Below are positions 9,451 through 19,619 of a stretch of 64,000 nucleotides of DNA, in pieces. The position numbers and the translations under genes were made by a program. The stretch's first letter is position 1; the number at the start of each line of letters is the position of its first letter. Source of the DNA: Platycnemis pennipes (taxonomy: Eukaryota; Arthropoda; Insecta; Odonata; Platycnemididae); assembly GCA_933228895.1 (NCBI GenBank), contig OW121851.1, forward strand, positions 129,689,624-129,753,623, given 5' to 3'. The notes under the pieces were generated by a model, which saw only the letters and a list, made by a program, of their open reading frames with translations, searched no databases and was not told where the DNA came from.

Positions 9451-10969
9451 AACATAATGCGGCTTATTGCCACAAAGAAGCATCTGAAATCTAAAGTTTG
9501 GGCTGAAATACACGAATCCTTTTTGGTAAAACTGACGGAGAGCAAAGAGGATAAAAGTCCAAATAAAATTGGCTTATAAATTGAAGAAACATAAAACACA
9601 AAAGATTTACTTATTTCAATTTACATAACTATATATTTGTCTAAATATTCTCCTATCAACTGATGCCGAGAGTCAGTCAGAATTATTTTTTAGGATGAAA
9701 ATGACTTCTCAACCTCACGCGAGGTGATAGGGCATTTCTTAAATGATGCAAGCTCTTCTGCTGTCATCTTTGGTCCTGGAGCAACCGAAGTCCCTGATGA
9801 TTAATTTAATAACAGCAATGTGGAATGGTGCCTTCAAAAATACTTTTATCACGCTTGAAATCACCGCATTTACATGGGGAAACTTGGATCTTATCTCCTC
9901 TACTAATCTCTGTAGAGCATGTGACATGCACCATCTTGGGATAAAAGACTCAATCCCTGCCCAGCTTTTAACATATACGATACTCTATTCGTTATTAGCT
10001 CTAAAAACTTCTCGTCATTATTTTCTGTTGGCCACAGGAATCTTGAAGAAAGGAAAATTCAAAATAGTTAATGAAAATAAAAAATATGGGTAATAAAGAA
10101 AACAGTAGAGAACCGATTATTGGGGCTCTGCTATATAAATATGCATAAAAATCTGTGAGCTCAATACTTATTCAAAGCTTCTCTCACTATTCTATCAATC
10201 GTGATATAGTTGGTGTTTGCAATTTCCCTGGACAGTACTAAATGAGGTGGCATCACTTCATCAAGAAACATCTTATATTACTGTAGGATATTGTTGTAAG
10301 TTACCATTATTTGGGAACGAGACACTAGCGACTGAAATTCGTGTTGTACCGGGTGGTGTGAATGCGGGGTACAAGAATAGGATGAGGCCCATAGTGAAAT
10401 TGAAGAGCCCTGCGCTTACCCCTCAGCTTCATTTAGCTGTTCATTTAGAAGTAAAAACCAATTACATTTGAGAGCTCTTTTGCGCCGGTCAGAAAGAAAA
10501 ATGAGCAAAAATGAGACGAATTAAAATAATAAAATAACGTTTGTAGGCGCGGAAATAATTCTGGACGGTAAACGATTCTTCCGTAATTTATTCACTCAAC
10601 TGTTCACCAAAAATAGCAGCAATCTTACCTTCACAATAAATTAACAGTGATAATAATTGTAATTTTCGACTCATAAAAACTAACTAAATTCTCTGGACTT
10701 ATAGATTTCAAGCCTATTTTATATATTATGTTAGTTTCAACTTGTATTTCACGCGCAGGCCCTTTTTCAGACATGAACCGACTAAAATCATTATTTTTCA
10801 AATTGTAGTTAAATAACCATTTTCAATTGGTTACTGATATTTTTCAACGAGGTCAGGTCAGGACCTCCGGAACCAACTCACCTCCGGGCAACTGTTCGTC
10901 CATTAATAAATTTCTCTCCGTACTACAAAGTGTCAGTGCTACTGTTCATACTTTTTATCGGTGTAAATA
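9451..10969. other. no gene seen
   Basis: AT-rich, with scattered frames up to 116 codons (for example 9743-10093 on the plus strand) that have no recognisable domain, no biased codon use and no splice-like context. Left unannotated. Confidence 0.4.
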
Positions 10970-11055
10970 AGATAATGAAGGTTGAAAAATGGTATTGTAG
11001 GAATGCATGCGTGTGATGAGGCGCATTTCCTGTGAAAAATGAACACTGTTTTTAC
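10970..11055 (+). repeat. tandemly duplicated repeat, unit 1 left part (split by hAT)
   Basis: GGTATTGTAGGAATG... to ...AACACTGTTTTTAC matches 12850-12935 (GTATTGTTGGAATG ... GAGCACTGTTATTAC). Its continuation lies on the far side of the hAT-type element at 12731-12850, so the element split a pre-existing repeat. Confidence 0.7.
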
Positions 11056-12722
11056 TAGACTTGTACCGATACCAAACCTATACCTCGATACCAGTGGCCG
11101 ATACCGATAGTATTATTTGCCGATACCTTACTTATTTTTCTAAAAAAAATTGATAAGTGCATTCCTTCTCGTGAAGTCGACTCAGTAATCAAAAATTTTT
11201 TTAAAAGAGCACCTAATTATTGAGAGAAATGACTTTGTGACAAATCATTTTGCCTCTTACAATTATCACTGGACTTGGACTTTATGCACTAAGCCCTCTT
11301 GCATTTGTAAATACTGAAAATTCATTTTAAGAAATAAGAGCTGCTGAAAATTCTCAGCGGCTCATATTTGAATGTATTGTTCATTGACATATTATTGACA
11401 TGGCTGCCTAACATGCTCAGCAGTTAAGAGGGTTTATTTATCTGGACCATAGCACTAGTCTATGAAAACATTTGCTCAGGAAACTCTAAACCTGCAGGTA
11501 CACCCAAATACAGTGAACTCTCGTTAGCACGTTTTTCTAGGGACCCAAAAACCCTGAACATGGTAACGAGGAAAACTTGCTGTACAGGTTAAGCCTTCTT
11601 GGGTTATGTTGAATACTTATGTGCGAGTTGCATAACTTCCATGGGACCAATACGCTCTCCATCAAGTTAGTTCATTGCTGGCGTTAATTTATTGTAACAA
11701 AGTTTCATTTTAAATTATTACGCCTACCAAAAGTTACGTACGATACCTTGCATTGATGTGCACTCAATAATAAATTATGACTATATGACCTAATTGCATG
11801 TTTTGTGTATCCTATTCACGCAAAAAAGTATATATAGATTCGACTTTGAGGCTTGATATTCCAAAAAAGGAAGAAAAGAAATTCATAGAGAGTTTATCAG
11901 CGTGTAGATAATTTATCCTTTCGTTTAATACCAGACTATTTTAAATAATTACTTTTGAGACATGTTTTAGCAGTGAGGATGAAAGATGGCACATTTCTTA
12001 GAGTCGCAGAGGCCAGCCTCACTTTGGAGATTGTCATAACAATATGAAATGTACAAATGAAAGGAAATTTTGATAGAATATGAATCGTACTTTTTTCATG
12101 ACGTCCGATAAGTTTCAAATATTTACTTATATTCGTTTTAGTTTTTCTAGTCAATTTACGAAAACCGGGTTTTCTCCGTAAGTATGGAACATTGGAGGCA
12201 CGCGAGCACCTTCGTCTTCATTTTAAATTTTCTAATGCGAATTCATTGACTTCATAACACTTGACTATGCCACAATACTTTATTTGCATTTTATATTTTT
12301 TTATAATCGAGTTTGGAACGTAGGCGGAAACGCCGAACAACATATGCGTTGAGCAGAACGAACTTGAGTTGACGGCAGAAGTTTAATTTTCAATAGCTTT
12401 CTTCGTATGTGGATTTTCTACTTCTACTTTTACCATCTACTTTTCGATGGAGGATGAGCTTTTCACCTCAGGCTTTCCCATGGCGAATTCTAAGCATTTC
12501 TTGTCTCACTTTTACTGTCACGAAGATCGCAGCAAAGTAAACGCGACACGTTGGTAAGTCAGTTGAAGAAGGCGGGATTTCAAAATTAAATGTTTTTGGA
12601 TGATTTTCACCGAACGAATACTTTCGAGTAAAAGTATCCAAAAAAACGAATACTCAAACGTATCGAAGTGTTGGGAAAATGGCCGATACCCGATACTCGC
12701 TATCGGTAACGGCCCAAGTCTA
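11056..12722. mobile_element. hAT-type non-autonomous DNA transposon
   Basis: A 1667-bp element bounded by an exact 8-bp duplication, GTTTTTAC (11048-11055 and 12723-12730), the length typical of the hAT superfamily. The ends are inverted repeats: TAGACTTGTACCGATACC on the left and, in complement, TAGACTTGGGCCGTTACC on the right (15 of 18 match). GATACC words cluster beneath both ends (four or more in 11065-11130 and several in 12640-12700), a layout common for transposase binding sites. The interior is AT-rich and holds no recognisable transposase: the longest frames (72-79 codons) look random. It would depend on a transposase encoded elsewhere. Confidence 0.85.
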
Positions 12723-12730
12723 GTTTTTAC

Positions 12731-13060
12731 ATCGACTATACCTCCCAAACCCCTCATAAAAACGAAACATTTTTTTGTACCATTTTCAGCAACATTTAGT
12801 CTTTCTAACCAATGATTTTCTTATTTTTAAACCCAATCCCACGAGGATTAATGATGATGAAAGTATAGTATTGTTGGAATGAGAGCCTGTTTAGGCCCAT
12901 GCGTGAGGGAGTTGAGCACTGTTATTACACCGACATTATCTCCCAAACCCCTAAAAAACACAAAACAATTATTTTTGTACATAAAAGAACAACATTAAGA
13001 CTTTCTAAAACAATGCTTTTATTATTTTAAATCCTGTCCTACAGGGACTTTTTTAGCTCC
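12731..13060 (+). repeat. tandemly duplicated repeat, unit 1 right part and unit 2
   Basis: 12731-12850 (TACCTCCCAAACCCCTCA, then an A-rich stretch with TTTTTGTACC and AGTCTTTCTAA) is repeated at 12936-13060 (TATCTCCCAAACCCCTAA, TTTTTGTACA, AGACTTTCTAA). Together with 10970-11055 this gives two diverged tandem units of about 200 bp, the first broken by the hAT-type insertion. The nature of the repeat itself is unknown. Confidence 0.7.
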
Positions 13061-13827
13061 GAAATACCATTTTTTTTCCAAATTTCTCAAATTCGAGTTA
13101 TCTTTTCTCAGTGAGAAATGTTCACATTCCATGTTTATTAATACATTCATACCCTAGGTACGTATGAGTGCTACAGTGAGAAGAACTGGCCAGTTTTCCA
13201 AATTATTTCTTGGTGTAATTTTAGGTTAAACTTGTGAAAAAAATGAATTTCGGAAGTTGAATTTACAGCGACAAAAAGACACTTATTCTGGCGAAAAGTA
13301 CATTTAAAACTCCTTTGATAACATTTAGACTTTAGATGCTTTTTATTGACACCTTTTACATGTGTATTTCATGTAAAACCAGTCTGCTGCAGCGTGTAGA
13401 AAAATAGTGCAAAAAGACGATATTCAGGCGTTAACGAAATGCATGCCTGCCTATAATACAGGGACGAAAATTTTCCTGCGAAAACAGGGAACAGCTTTTG
13501 GCTCAGGAAGGTTTACAGTATTTATGCACCAATTTTAGTTGAAATATGAGGTGGTGAAGCAAGATATTTCTGAAAAAATTTTCCATTTAAAATGGAATGA
13601 CCCTCTTGCCTCCAATGATGACATGATCGATGGTAGTTAACCAAAATTGCATCTGATAAATGCAGGATCTGCATCGATACCGAGATATAACTCTACAGCT
13701 TTGGATTCAAAAATGCAGTTTGCTTCTTGATCCAGATATTCTATTAAGTATAGAAAACCTACCCATGCGCCATGATGGCTTAATTTTCTTATAGACAGAA
13801 TTGACACGTAGTATAAAAGATGAGCAA
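13061..13827. other. no gene seen
   Basis: AT-rich, featureless apart from short T and A runs. Minus-strand frames reaching 13972 run into the SINE and are compositional. Confidence 0.4.
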
Positions 13828-13842
13828 AACCGGTTGCAATAG

Positions 13843-14173
13843 GGGATCGGGTTGGTGTGGTGGCTAGAGTACTGGCCTCCCATCTCGAGGGCCCGGGTTC
13901 GATTCCCGGCAGTGGCGGATTTTTCAGTGAAAAACCGGTCCCCACTTGAGTGCCTAGTGGAGGGCATTTCAAGTTCAGTACTCCGTCCGTCGGATGGGAC
14001 GTTAAGCCGTGGTCCCCTAGGCGCCTTTCGTTAAGAGTAGGCTAATGCCGACGCCGGGTTTCTCTCCGCCCTTCCTCCGTTCCCTGAAAACTCCTACCAT
14101 TACCCAATTACCCACCTATCCTAAATGGCGCAAATGACCTCAGCTGTCGGTCGCCTCCCCTGAATAACCAACC
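13843..14173 (+). mobile_element. tRNA-derived SINE, family B, full length
   Basis: The best family B copy, flanked by the exact 15-bp duplication AACCGGTTGCAATAG (13828-13842 and 14174-14188). The tRNA-like head runs from GGTTGGTGTGGTGGCTAGAG (A-box region) to the perfect B box GGTTCGATTCC (13896-13906). The body contains GTCCGTCGGATGGGACGTTA, GGTCCCCTAGGCGCCTTTCG and CAGCTGTCGGTCGCCTCCCC. It ends in an AACCAACC tail. The duplication includes the last AACC, so the exact join is ambiguous by four bases. Low divergence from 60813-61156 suggests recent activity. Confidence 0.93.
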
Positions 14174-14330
14174 AACCGGTTGCAATAGTGCACATTTAAG
14201 TGGGTGAAAATGACGTTCGAACTTATGTATCGGAGGCGCAAATTGTACCTGTCACATGCCTCATATATTTCAATTATTTTATCTGCAGAGTATAATGCAG
14301 TATTTAGCCATGTTCCCCATGATTATCAAT

Positions 14331-14447
14331 CATCATCATCATCATCATCGGTCAACAATTCTAGGATAGGTTTGACGCAACCCTCCACTCGATTCTTCTA
14401 TCGGCCATCCTCTTCATATTGACGTAACTCCTCTCTTTTATATCCTT
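14331..14447 (-). mobile_element. very short RTE 3' end insertion
   Basis: Minus-strand copy of the last 117 bp of the RTE family (same as 22130-22255): the (CAT)n tail at 14331-14349 and the complement of GTCAAACCAATCCTAGGATT. Exact 12-bp duplication ATGATTATCAAT on both sides (14319-14330 and 14448-14459). A clean, heavily 5'-truncated target-primed insertion. Confidence 0.9.
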
Positions 14448-14759
14448 ATGATTATCAATACTGGCTGTAAAGGCAGAGCAAATTCGGACAGTACCTATTT
14501 AAAGTAAAGCTTAACATTCTTTAAAAAAGCTTCAAAAATAAGTTTTTGGCAATCGCAACCACTTCGTGTGCGGATCACGTAAAATTACCATAGTTTCTCA
14601 TTACCGTTTCCTACTCTTCATATAATAATACTTTGGACGATTTTTCTTAATGCATGTTTAATGACATTATTTCAACCTTGATAGAGTAAAAACTATGAAG
14701 AGAGAAACTGAAATAACAGACTAGCTCCGCAATAAAGAGAAGTTTGGTGACGTTGAGAA

Positions 14760-14860
14760 GAATATTACTTTTTTAGGCCCTTAAATAGGCAATATCAGCA
14801 TAAAAAGGCATAAAAAGGTAAAAGTAGGCCTTTTTAGGCAATAAAAATTGCTTTAATTTC
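14760..14860. repeat. AGGCATAAAAA-type short repeats
   Basis: The words AGGCATAAAAA, AGGCAATA and TAGGCCTTTTTAGGC recur about seven times, then again around 14920 and 15075. This looks like the subterminal region of a DNA transposon that was later split by the fold-back element at 14932-15073, but no outer ends could be fixed. Confidence 0.45.
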
Positions 14861-14931
14861 GCCTTAAATGATCCTAAATGAACTTATAACTTCATAAAAT
14901 TGGTTTCCTGAATAAAAGAAAAAATAGGCAT

Positions 14932-15073
14932 AATATATTTAATTCTTTCCCGGCGAATTATTTTGGTAAAGTCTTCTCGGTCTTTCCACCGGGTTAAATA
15001 TTTATAAATATTAAATATTTATTTATATTTATAAATATTTAACCCGGTGGAAAGCCCGAGAAGACTTTACCAA
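14932..15073. mobile_element. fold-back element A (Penelope-like 3' end, inverted)
   Basis: Arms of about 49 bp (14961-15009 and 15027-15075) are near-perfect inverted copies carrying GTCTTCTCGG and TTTCCACCGGGTTAAATA. Outside the left arm only is TTCTTTCCCGGCGAATTA, the same asymmetry as in the elements at 16443 and 59852. A 12-bp repeat AAAAATAGGCAT flanks it (14920-14931 and 15074-15085), which fits a target duplication. That word is common in the surrounding repeat, so the duplication is not fully secure. Confidence 0.7.
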
Positions 15074-15310
15074 AAAAATAGGCATTTTTATGCAATGCAC
15101 TCAGCTTAATTATTACAAAACGATATTGCCGACTGGGATTACTAGCGACATTAGGGGACTCCAAAGTCAAAGATGCCGAAGTAATTAATGGCTTTTTAAT
15201 TCTTTTAATTCCCCCGCAGTCTCTTGAAGATGCGGTAAGGGAACTCTTCCAGTTCACCACCCTTATCTGGGAATGAACTTCCGATTCTTTCGCGACGAGT
15301 AACGAAGTCT

Positions 15311-15506
15311 ATAGAAGCTGGTCTTCCATATGTTTCAACCGTTGCCGGAAAAATCTCTAGGATCATAGCGAAATGGAACATCGAAGCAATTCATAAACCA
15401 CCGAAAAAACTGCGTGGCGATTTATTGCGAGTCAAGGACAAATTGGGACTCAAAACACCTGGAGTTTACCGTATCCCATGTCAGTGTGGAAAAATATACA
15501 CATCGC
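15311..15506 (+). pseudogene. Penelope-like element ORF remnant (RT end to GIY-YIG start)
   Basis: From the GAA codon at 15314 a frame of about 64 codons reads through LPYVSTVAGKISRIIAKWNI, then KPPKKLRGDLLRVKDKLGLK and TPGVYRIPCQCGKIYTSQF. The order (LPYV, KPPK, KDKLGLKTPGVYRIPCxCGKxY) is characteristic of Penelope-like element proteins where the region after the reverse transcriptase meets the GIY-YIG endonuclease. The GIY half is GVY; the YIG half reads YTS, so the nuclease motif is damaged. The piece is cut on both sides: to the right it abuts a scrap of repeat family D. No start or stop belongs to it. It shows that an autonomous Penelope-like element once existed in this genome. Confidence 0.8.
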
Positions 15507-15507
15507 A

Positions 15508-15554
15508 ATTTGTTGCACAAAATTGCGATTTTGGTTCCAAGTAATGGCCCCCAT
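15508..15554 (+). mobile_element. terminal scrap of repeat family D
   Basis: CACAAAATTGCGATTTTGG, then TTCCAAGTAATGGCCCCCATT, matches the right ends of the copies at 18352-18889 and 55329-55858 with about six changes in 40 bases. Confidence 0.65.
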
Positions 15555-15599
15555 TCTCTCCGACCAGCAGGGGGGGTCGTCGGTTGTTTTTCCACACAT

Positions 15600-15620
15600 T
15601 CTACATCTACGTAATATCCT
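15600..15620 (-). mobile_element. CR1-like tail scrap
   Basis: CTACATCTACGTAATATCCT is the outermost 3' end of the CR1-like family on the minus strand, directly abutting a plus-strand copy at 15621. A tail-first junction of two opposite copies. Confidence 0.6.
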
Positions 15621-16243
15621 GATTTTCACTAGTTAGGCCACACCTCGAATATGTAGCCTGTGTAAGGGATCCGAATGAAATTGGTTTGATCAGAGAGCTA
15701 GACAATGTGCAACGTAGAGCAGCTTGGTTTGTTAAAAGGTGTTACGATAGGTTTAGTAGTGCATCAGAATTAATACAAGAATTAGGCTGGGAATCATTAT
15801 CAGATCGTAGGTTAAAGTACAGATTAAATCTATTAGAAAAATTTCATTTGGATAGCTTTATTGAAGATATTAGATATAGGTATATTCAAACACCAGCGTA
15901 TTATGCTACATTCCACCAGATAAATAAGATTAGATAGATAGATTGTCGTACCGAAAAGGTGATTTTTTCCCCAGTACTATAAGAGGACATAATAGGCAGT
16001 ATAGCAAAGGGATAGGTTGGCGAAATTTGGTAGAGTAGTCTATAGCGCAACAACCAATCGACAACCAATCCCTTTATTGATATGTACATACTAACCATGT
16101 AGCTCATGTGACCCATATTATTAGCATGTTTCCATGTAGTACCCTAATTTCATCTCAATAGTGCATGTTTTGGTGATCTTCACCCCCTGCCACATACCCT
16201 CGCGGTGGCTTGCAGGGTATCGCGAGGATGTAGATGTAGATGA
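15621..16243 (+). mobile_element. 5'-truncated CR1-like LINE with decayed RT tail
   Basis: Begins at TTTTCACTAGTTAGGCC, the codons for FSLVRP, and runs to the shared terminus at 16172-16243 with its GATGTAGATGTAGATG tail. The open part (15686-15937) encodes ELDNVQRRAAWFVKRCYDR and WESLSDRRLKYRLNLLEKFH, then QTPAYYATFHQINKIR, and stops where the full frame at 786-1580 continues. Premature stops follow. Another copy (23700-24543) also breaks at FSLVR. Confidence 0.85.
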
Positions 16244-16880
16244 AAGCCACTACGTGGATATTTGGCAGCGGGTGAAGACCATCAAACATGAACTACTAAC
16301 TTTAGCTAAGAGCTAAAATGCTACAACTTCATGAAAAGATGTTAGATATAAGAATGACGTGCAACTAGAAGGTTAATATTTACATAGCAATGACGTGATA
16401 ACTGGTTAGAACAGCATTTCGATAAATATATCTATTTGTACATAGGATTGAGTTCTTTCTCGGCGAACTAATTCAGTAAATTCTTCACGGGTTTTCCGCC
16501 GGGTCATGTGTTCAGGTTCCGACATTTCAATGGATGACTTTGCCATCATTTTCAGGGTATTGATCAGCACAATGCCCAGAAGTGATCCACTAAAACGTCG
16601 GCAGCTGAACATTTGACCCGGTGTAAAGCCCGCGAAGAATTTACTGCATATTTATCAGTAATTCTCTAGTATTCATGGAATAGTAATTTTAAAACATGCA
16701 TCATGCACTAGAGACTATTTTGAAAATATTTCACCTGTCTCTTCGCCATGCTGCCTTTAATATTCTCTATGGTACGCGGGAAAAAATGCTATTTTTAGTC
16801 CATTGGTAAGACAATTCATAATGTTTAGTTCTTAATAAACATCTAACGTCTTCAGTGGTCTTTTAACTTTTGTAACAAAT
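16244..16880 (-). mobile_element. CR1-like 3' untranslated region, split by fold-back element B
   Basis: Minus-strand CR1-like 3' end, tail to tail with the preceding copy. It aligns with 33150-33625: the terminal GGCAGCGGGTGAAGACCATC block, the CATGCTGCCTTTAATATTCTC block (16749-16769) and the AACATCTAACGTCTTCAGTGG block. The alignment is interrupted between about 16405 and 16690, where fold-back element B sits. Confidence 0.7.
16443..16646. mobile_element. fold-back element B (Penelope-like terminus, inverted)
   Basis: 16474-16646 is one long imperfect palindrome centred near 16560. Outer arms CAGTAAATTCTTCACGGG and TTTCCGCCGGGTCATGTG mirror ACATTTGACCCGGTGTAAA and GCGAAGAATTTACTG. TTCTTTCTCGGCGAACTA precedes the left arm only, as in elements A and C. 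Inside, on the minus strand, CCCTGAAAATGATGGC, AAAG and TCATCCATTGAAATGTCGG form a hairpin-plus-GAAA module like that at 53290-53325. It is nested inside a CR1-like copy. The target duplication is not clear. Confidence 0.7.
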
Positions 16881-18351
16881 ATTTATTTTAACTCTATTTG
16901 AGCTCGAATCTCCCAGAAGTTGGGCCCATTTGAATTTGTGATTACGTGTTTTTCTGAGCGATTGTGAGCATGCTTGCGATCATAACCCAGACATCCTGAG
17001 CGGGGTCTCATCAGCTGCATAACCCAGAGCTGAAAATCCTTATAAAGTTTATCAGTTTTGTATTTCCGCTGGAGATGCGATTGCAGGTCTATTCTGCACA
17101 TGTAGACACACACTGCGCTTCGCTGCAGCCGATGGACGGTCAAATCCCGCTCGGAAACCTCGAGGAGATCGAATGCCTTGTGTGCCGTTCGGGAAGCGAA
17201 TCTCGTGGAATGGGGGCTGAGACGCGACGAAGACTGTCGTTGCACGCGATTGTATCGTTCCCGCCCTCTCGACCATTTCCTCCTCGTCTCTCCTCGGCTA
17301 TCCTTCGACTCAGCCCCCTCGCTACCCCCTTATGTATATATCCTCTGTCCGCTTCCGCTATCCACGTAAGAAAAATTGGTTCCGCGTCACTGTTCGCGGG
17401 CCCCTTACGGCAAGGTCGATAATCCGAGGGCTGAGAACCGTTCTGAAAAAGTACCACATACCACGAGAAATTCTTCTTTGGTTTCCCCTCCAATAAATCT
17501 CAATTTATGAGCACAGATTAATGCAGATAAAGAGATTAAAGGCTATTGTACCGGGGAAGAAAAAACTTCTTTCACACTATTATTTGGGTTGGGGGAACAT
17601 TTTCCCCGTTACTTAAGAATTAGAGAAATATTATTAAAAAATCCCCCGAGAAACATACAGACATATGACCCCGAACGAATTATCGCCATCATTGGTGGAT
17701 TCTTAGTGAGTTTCTTAGTGGTATTTTATAAAAGTTTATATTCTGCAATATATATTTTTGACTATGGAGAACCATACGTTTGGATAGGACGGAGTGTTTT
17801 CAAAATAGAGAAATATTTATTCACTGCCTTTTATAATGAAAAAATGAAACAACACAAATATTACCACGCATTTTTTTAACTGTTTACCATATTTATTTAG
17901 ACGCTAACCATGTTGTAAGTGGGAATTATTTGGATGCAACTGCCGGGTTTGGAACCAGTAACTTGTAAGGTATTGTAAGCAATGTACGGAATGTGATATT
18001 CATTTGTTAATAAAGAACTGTGGAATTGCTGACGTCACGGGATGGAGACGACTCGGCCTTGCGGATGGCAGCCAATCCCCAGGCACGAAACATGAAACGT
18101 GTGCTTTAAGTAAGTTACGCCCGAATCCCGAGGTTCTAGCCATTGCAGCCCAGGTCGTGCGAAAACATTACAGAACTAAATCCTAATTAGAAACGAGCTC
18201 TCTTGTGTTGCAATCCGTCTTCCTACCGAAACAATATTGGATAAAAAGAATACAGTTGGCATAAAGTAACCGTAAAGACATCAACTATTTAAGAATGCAA
18301 CTTATCAGTAAGCAAGTACTTGAGATATATCTTGAGAAAATCGCTACAATG
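16881..18351. other. unassigned, with a CpG-containing patch at about 17060-17420
   Basis: Mostly AT-rich. The 17060-17420 patch is GC-richer, with frequent CpG and several overlapping open frames on both strands (up to 120 codons), which points to composition rather than coding. A 96-codon frame at 17589-17879 contains one hydrophobic stretch (IIAIIGGFLVSFLVVFY), but nothing else supports a gene. Confidence 0.35.
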
Positions 18352-18889
18352 AGGTCGTTTACCATATTTTTTTATTGCCGAATCTGATAGAGTTTGTAAA
18401 ATAAAATGACCCGTATTTTTCCGTTTTCTGATCCGACAATTATTTCCCGAGTTATAAGCGGCGAAAAACTGATGTTCTTAACCCTTTCGGAAAAGTGGGT
18501 GTGGTGCAACCTCTGACGTATATCGACTTCGTCCAATCACAACTGAGCCCGCGAAGCTACTTCGCCTTATCGCAAAGGGGGGGACACAGCTGACTCGGCC
18601 AATGGGAGCGATTTCGACAGCATCTGTGCGAGCAGACCTTCCGAGAACCCCCCTCCACTCCCTTCCCCCTCCCCTAAAAGCAGTCAAGGACGGGAGGAAA
18701 ATGACGTCAATGTTATCACAGCAGCATTTTCGGTGGGCGTCACCTTTTGCTTATTTTAATTTTTGATTTATGAGTGAATGGTTGTGGTTAGAAGATTAAT
18801 TTTTTCACTAAAATTCGTTTTTCGTTTCCATCTAACGATTTTGTGTACAAAATTGCGTTTTCGGTTCCGAGTAAACGCCCCCATTGTTA
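18352..18889 (+). mobile_element. dispersed repeat family D, copy 1
   Basis: About 538 bp, matched along its whole length by 55329-55858 at roughly 90% identity, with a third scrap at 15508-15554. Ends look weakly inverted: AATGAGGTCGTTTACC on the left and GTAAACGCCCCCATT on the right (AATGGGGGCGTTTAC in complement). Inside are TTATAAGCGGCGAAAAACTG, AAATGACGTCAATGTTATC and a C-rich stretch. No coding frame is conserved between the two full copies. A non-autonomous DNA transposon is the best guess; the superfamily is unknown. Confidence 0.75.
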
Positions 18890-19619
18890 ATGATTCACAT
18901 CCGAAGGAAAGCGTGTTTGCCTGGGTTATTGGAGAGACACTCCTTGCAAGGAACAGGGAAGTAAAGTTTTCTCCACCCATTGAGGCAAGCAACAGGACAG
19001 AAGAAGAACCGATAGTAACTAATAGAAGGACAATAGTTTGAAGGATATGTTTTTTCACTTTCATCACTTATGGCACTAGCTTCGAACATATGTAGAGCCC
19101 TATAACTTTTTGCAGCATAAATTTGTTGAACCAGTCAAGTTTTAATCTTTGTAAGATCAATTCCTCGCGGCTGAGCTTAAAGCCACCGAGTGCGTCCACC
19201 GGGTTGCGGATGGTGGGTCGACCTCTAGATATAGAGGTTAGCTGCGAGATAAGCGAGTTTACTCGTCGAATAAGCAGTCGTGGACAAAAAGCGACGGCAT
19301 TCCGAGGAGGTATTGGTCTATCCCTGGGTAAGATAGGCCTCTAAGTAATACAGAACCTGTGAAGATGCCGTGACTTGGCGACGGGAGGCCGCAAAAAATT
19401 ACGCTTCTCATCACCCGGAGGAGAGGGCAGCAGCTCTTCTTCACATGAGTGAAGGTGGAGACCACAGTGGTCGGTACAGCGACACTCATTTCACTACAGG
19501 CGTGGTAACATTTACTTTAACGGCCGTAGTACTGCGATGTGGAAGGCAAGGGGAAACCACCACATTAATATCCCGAGGAGTCGCAGCTACTCCACTCTTT
19601 CCTTTATTATCAAGACGTG

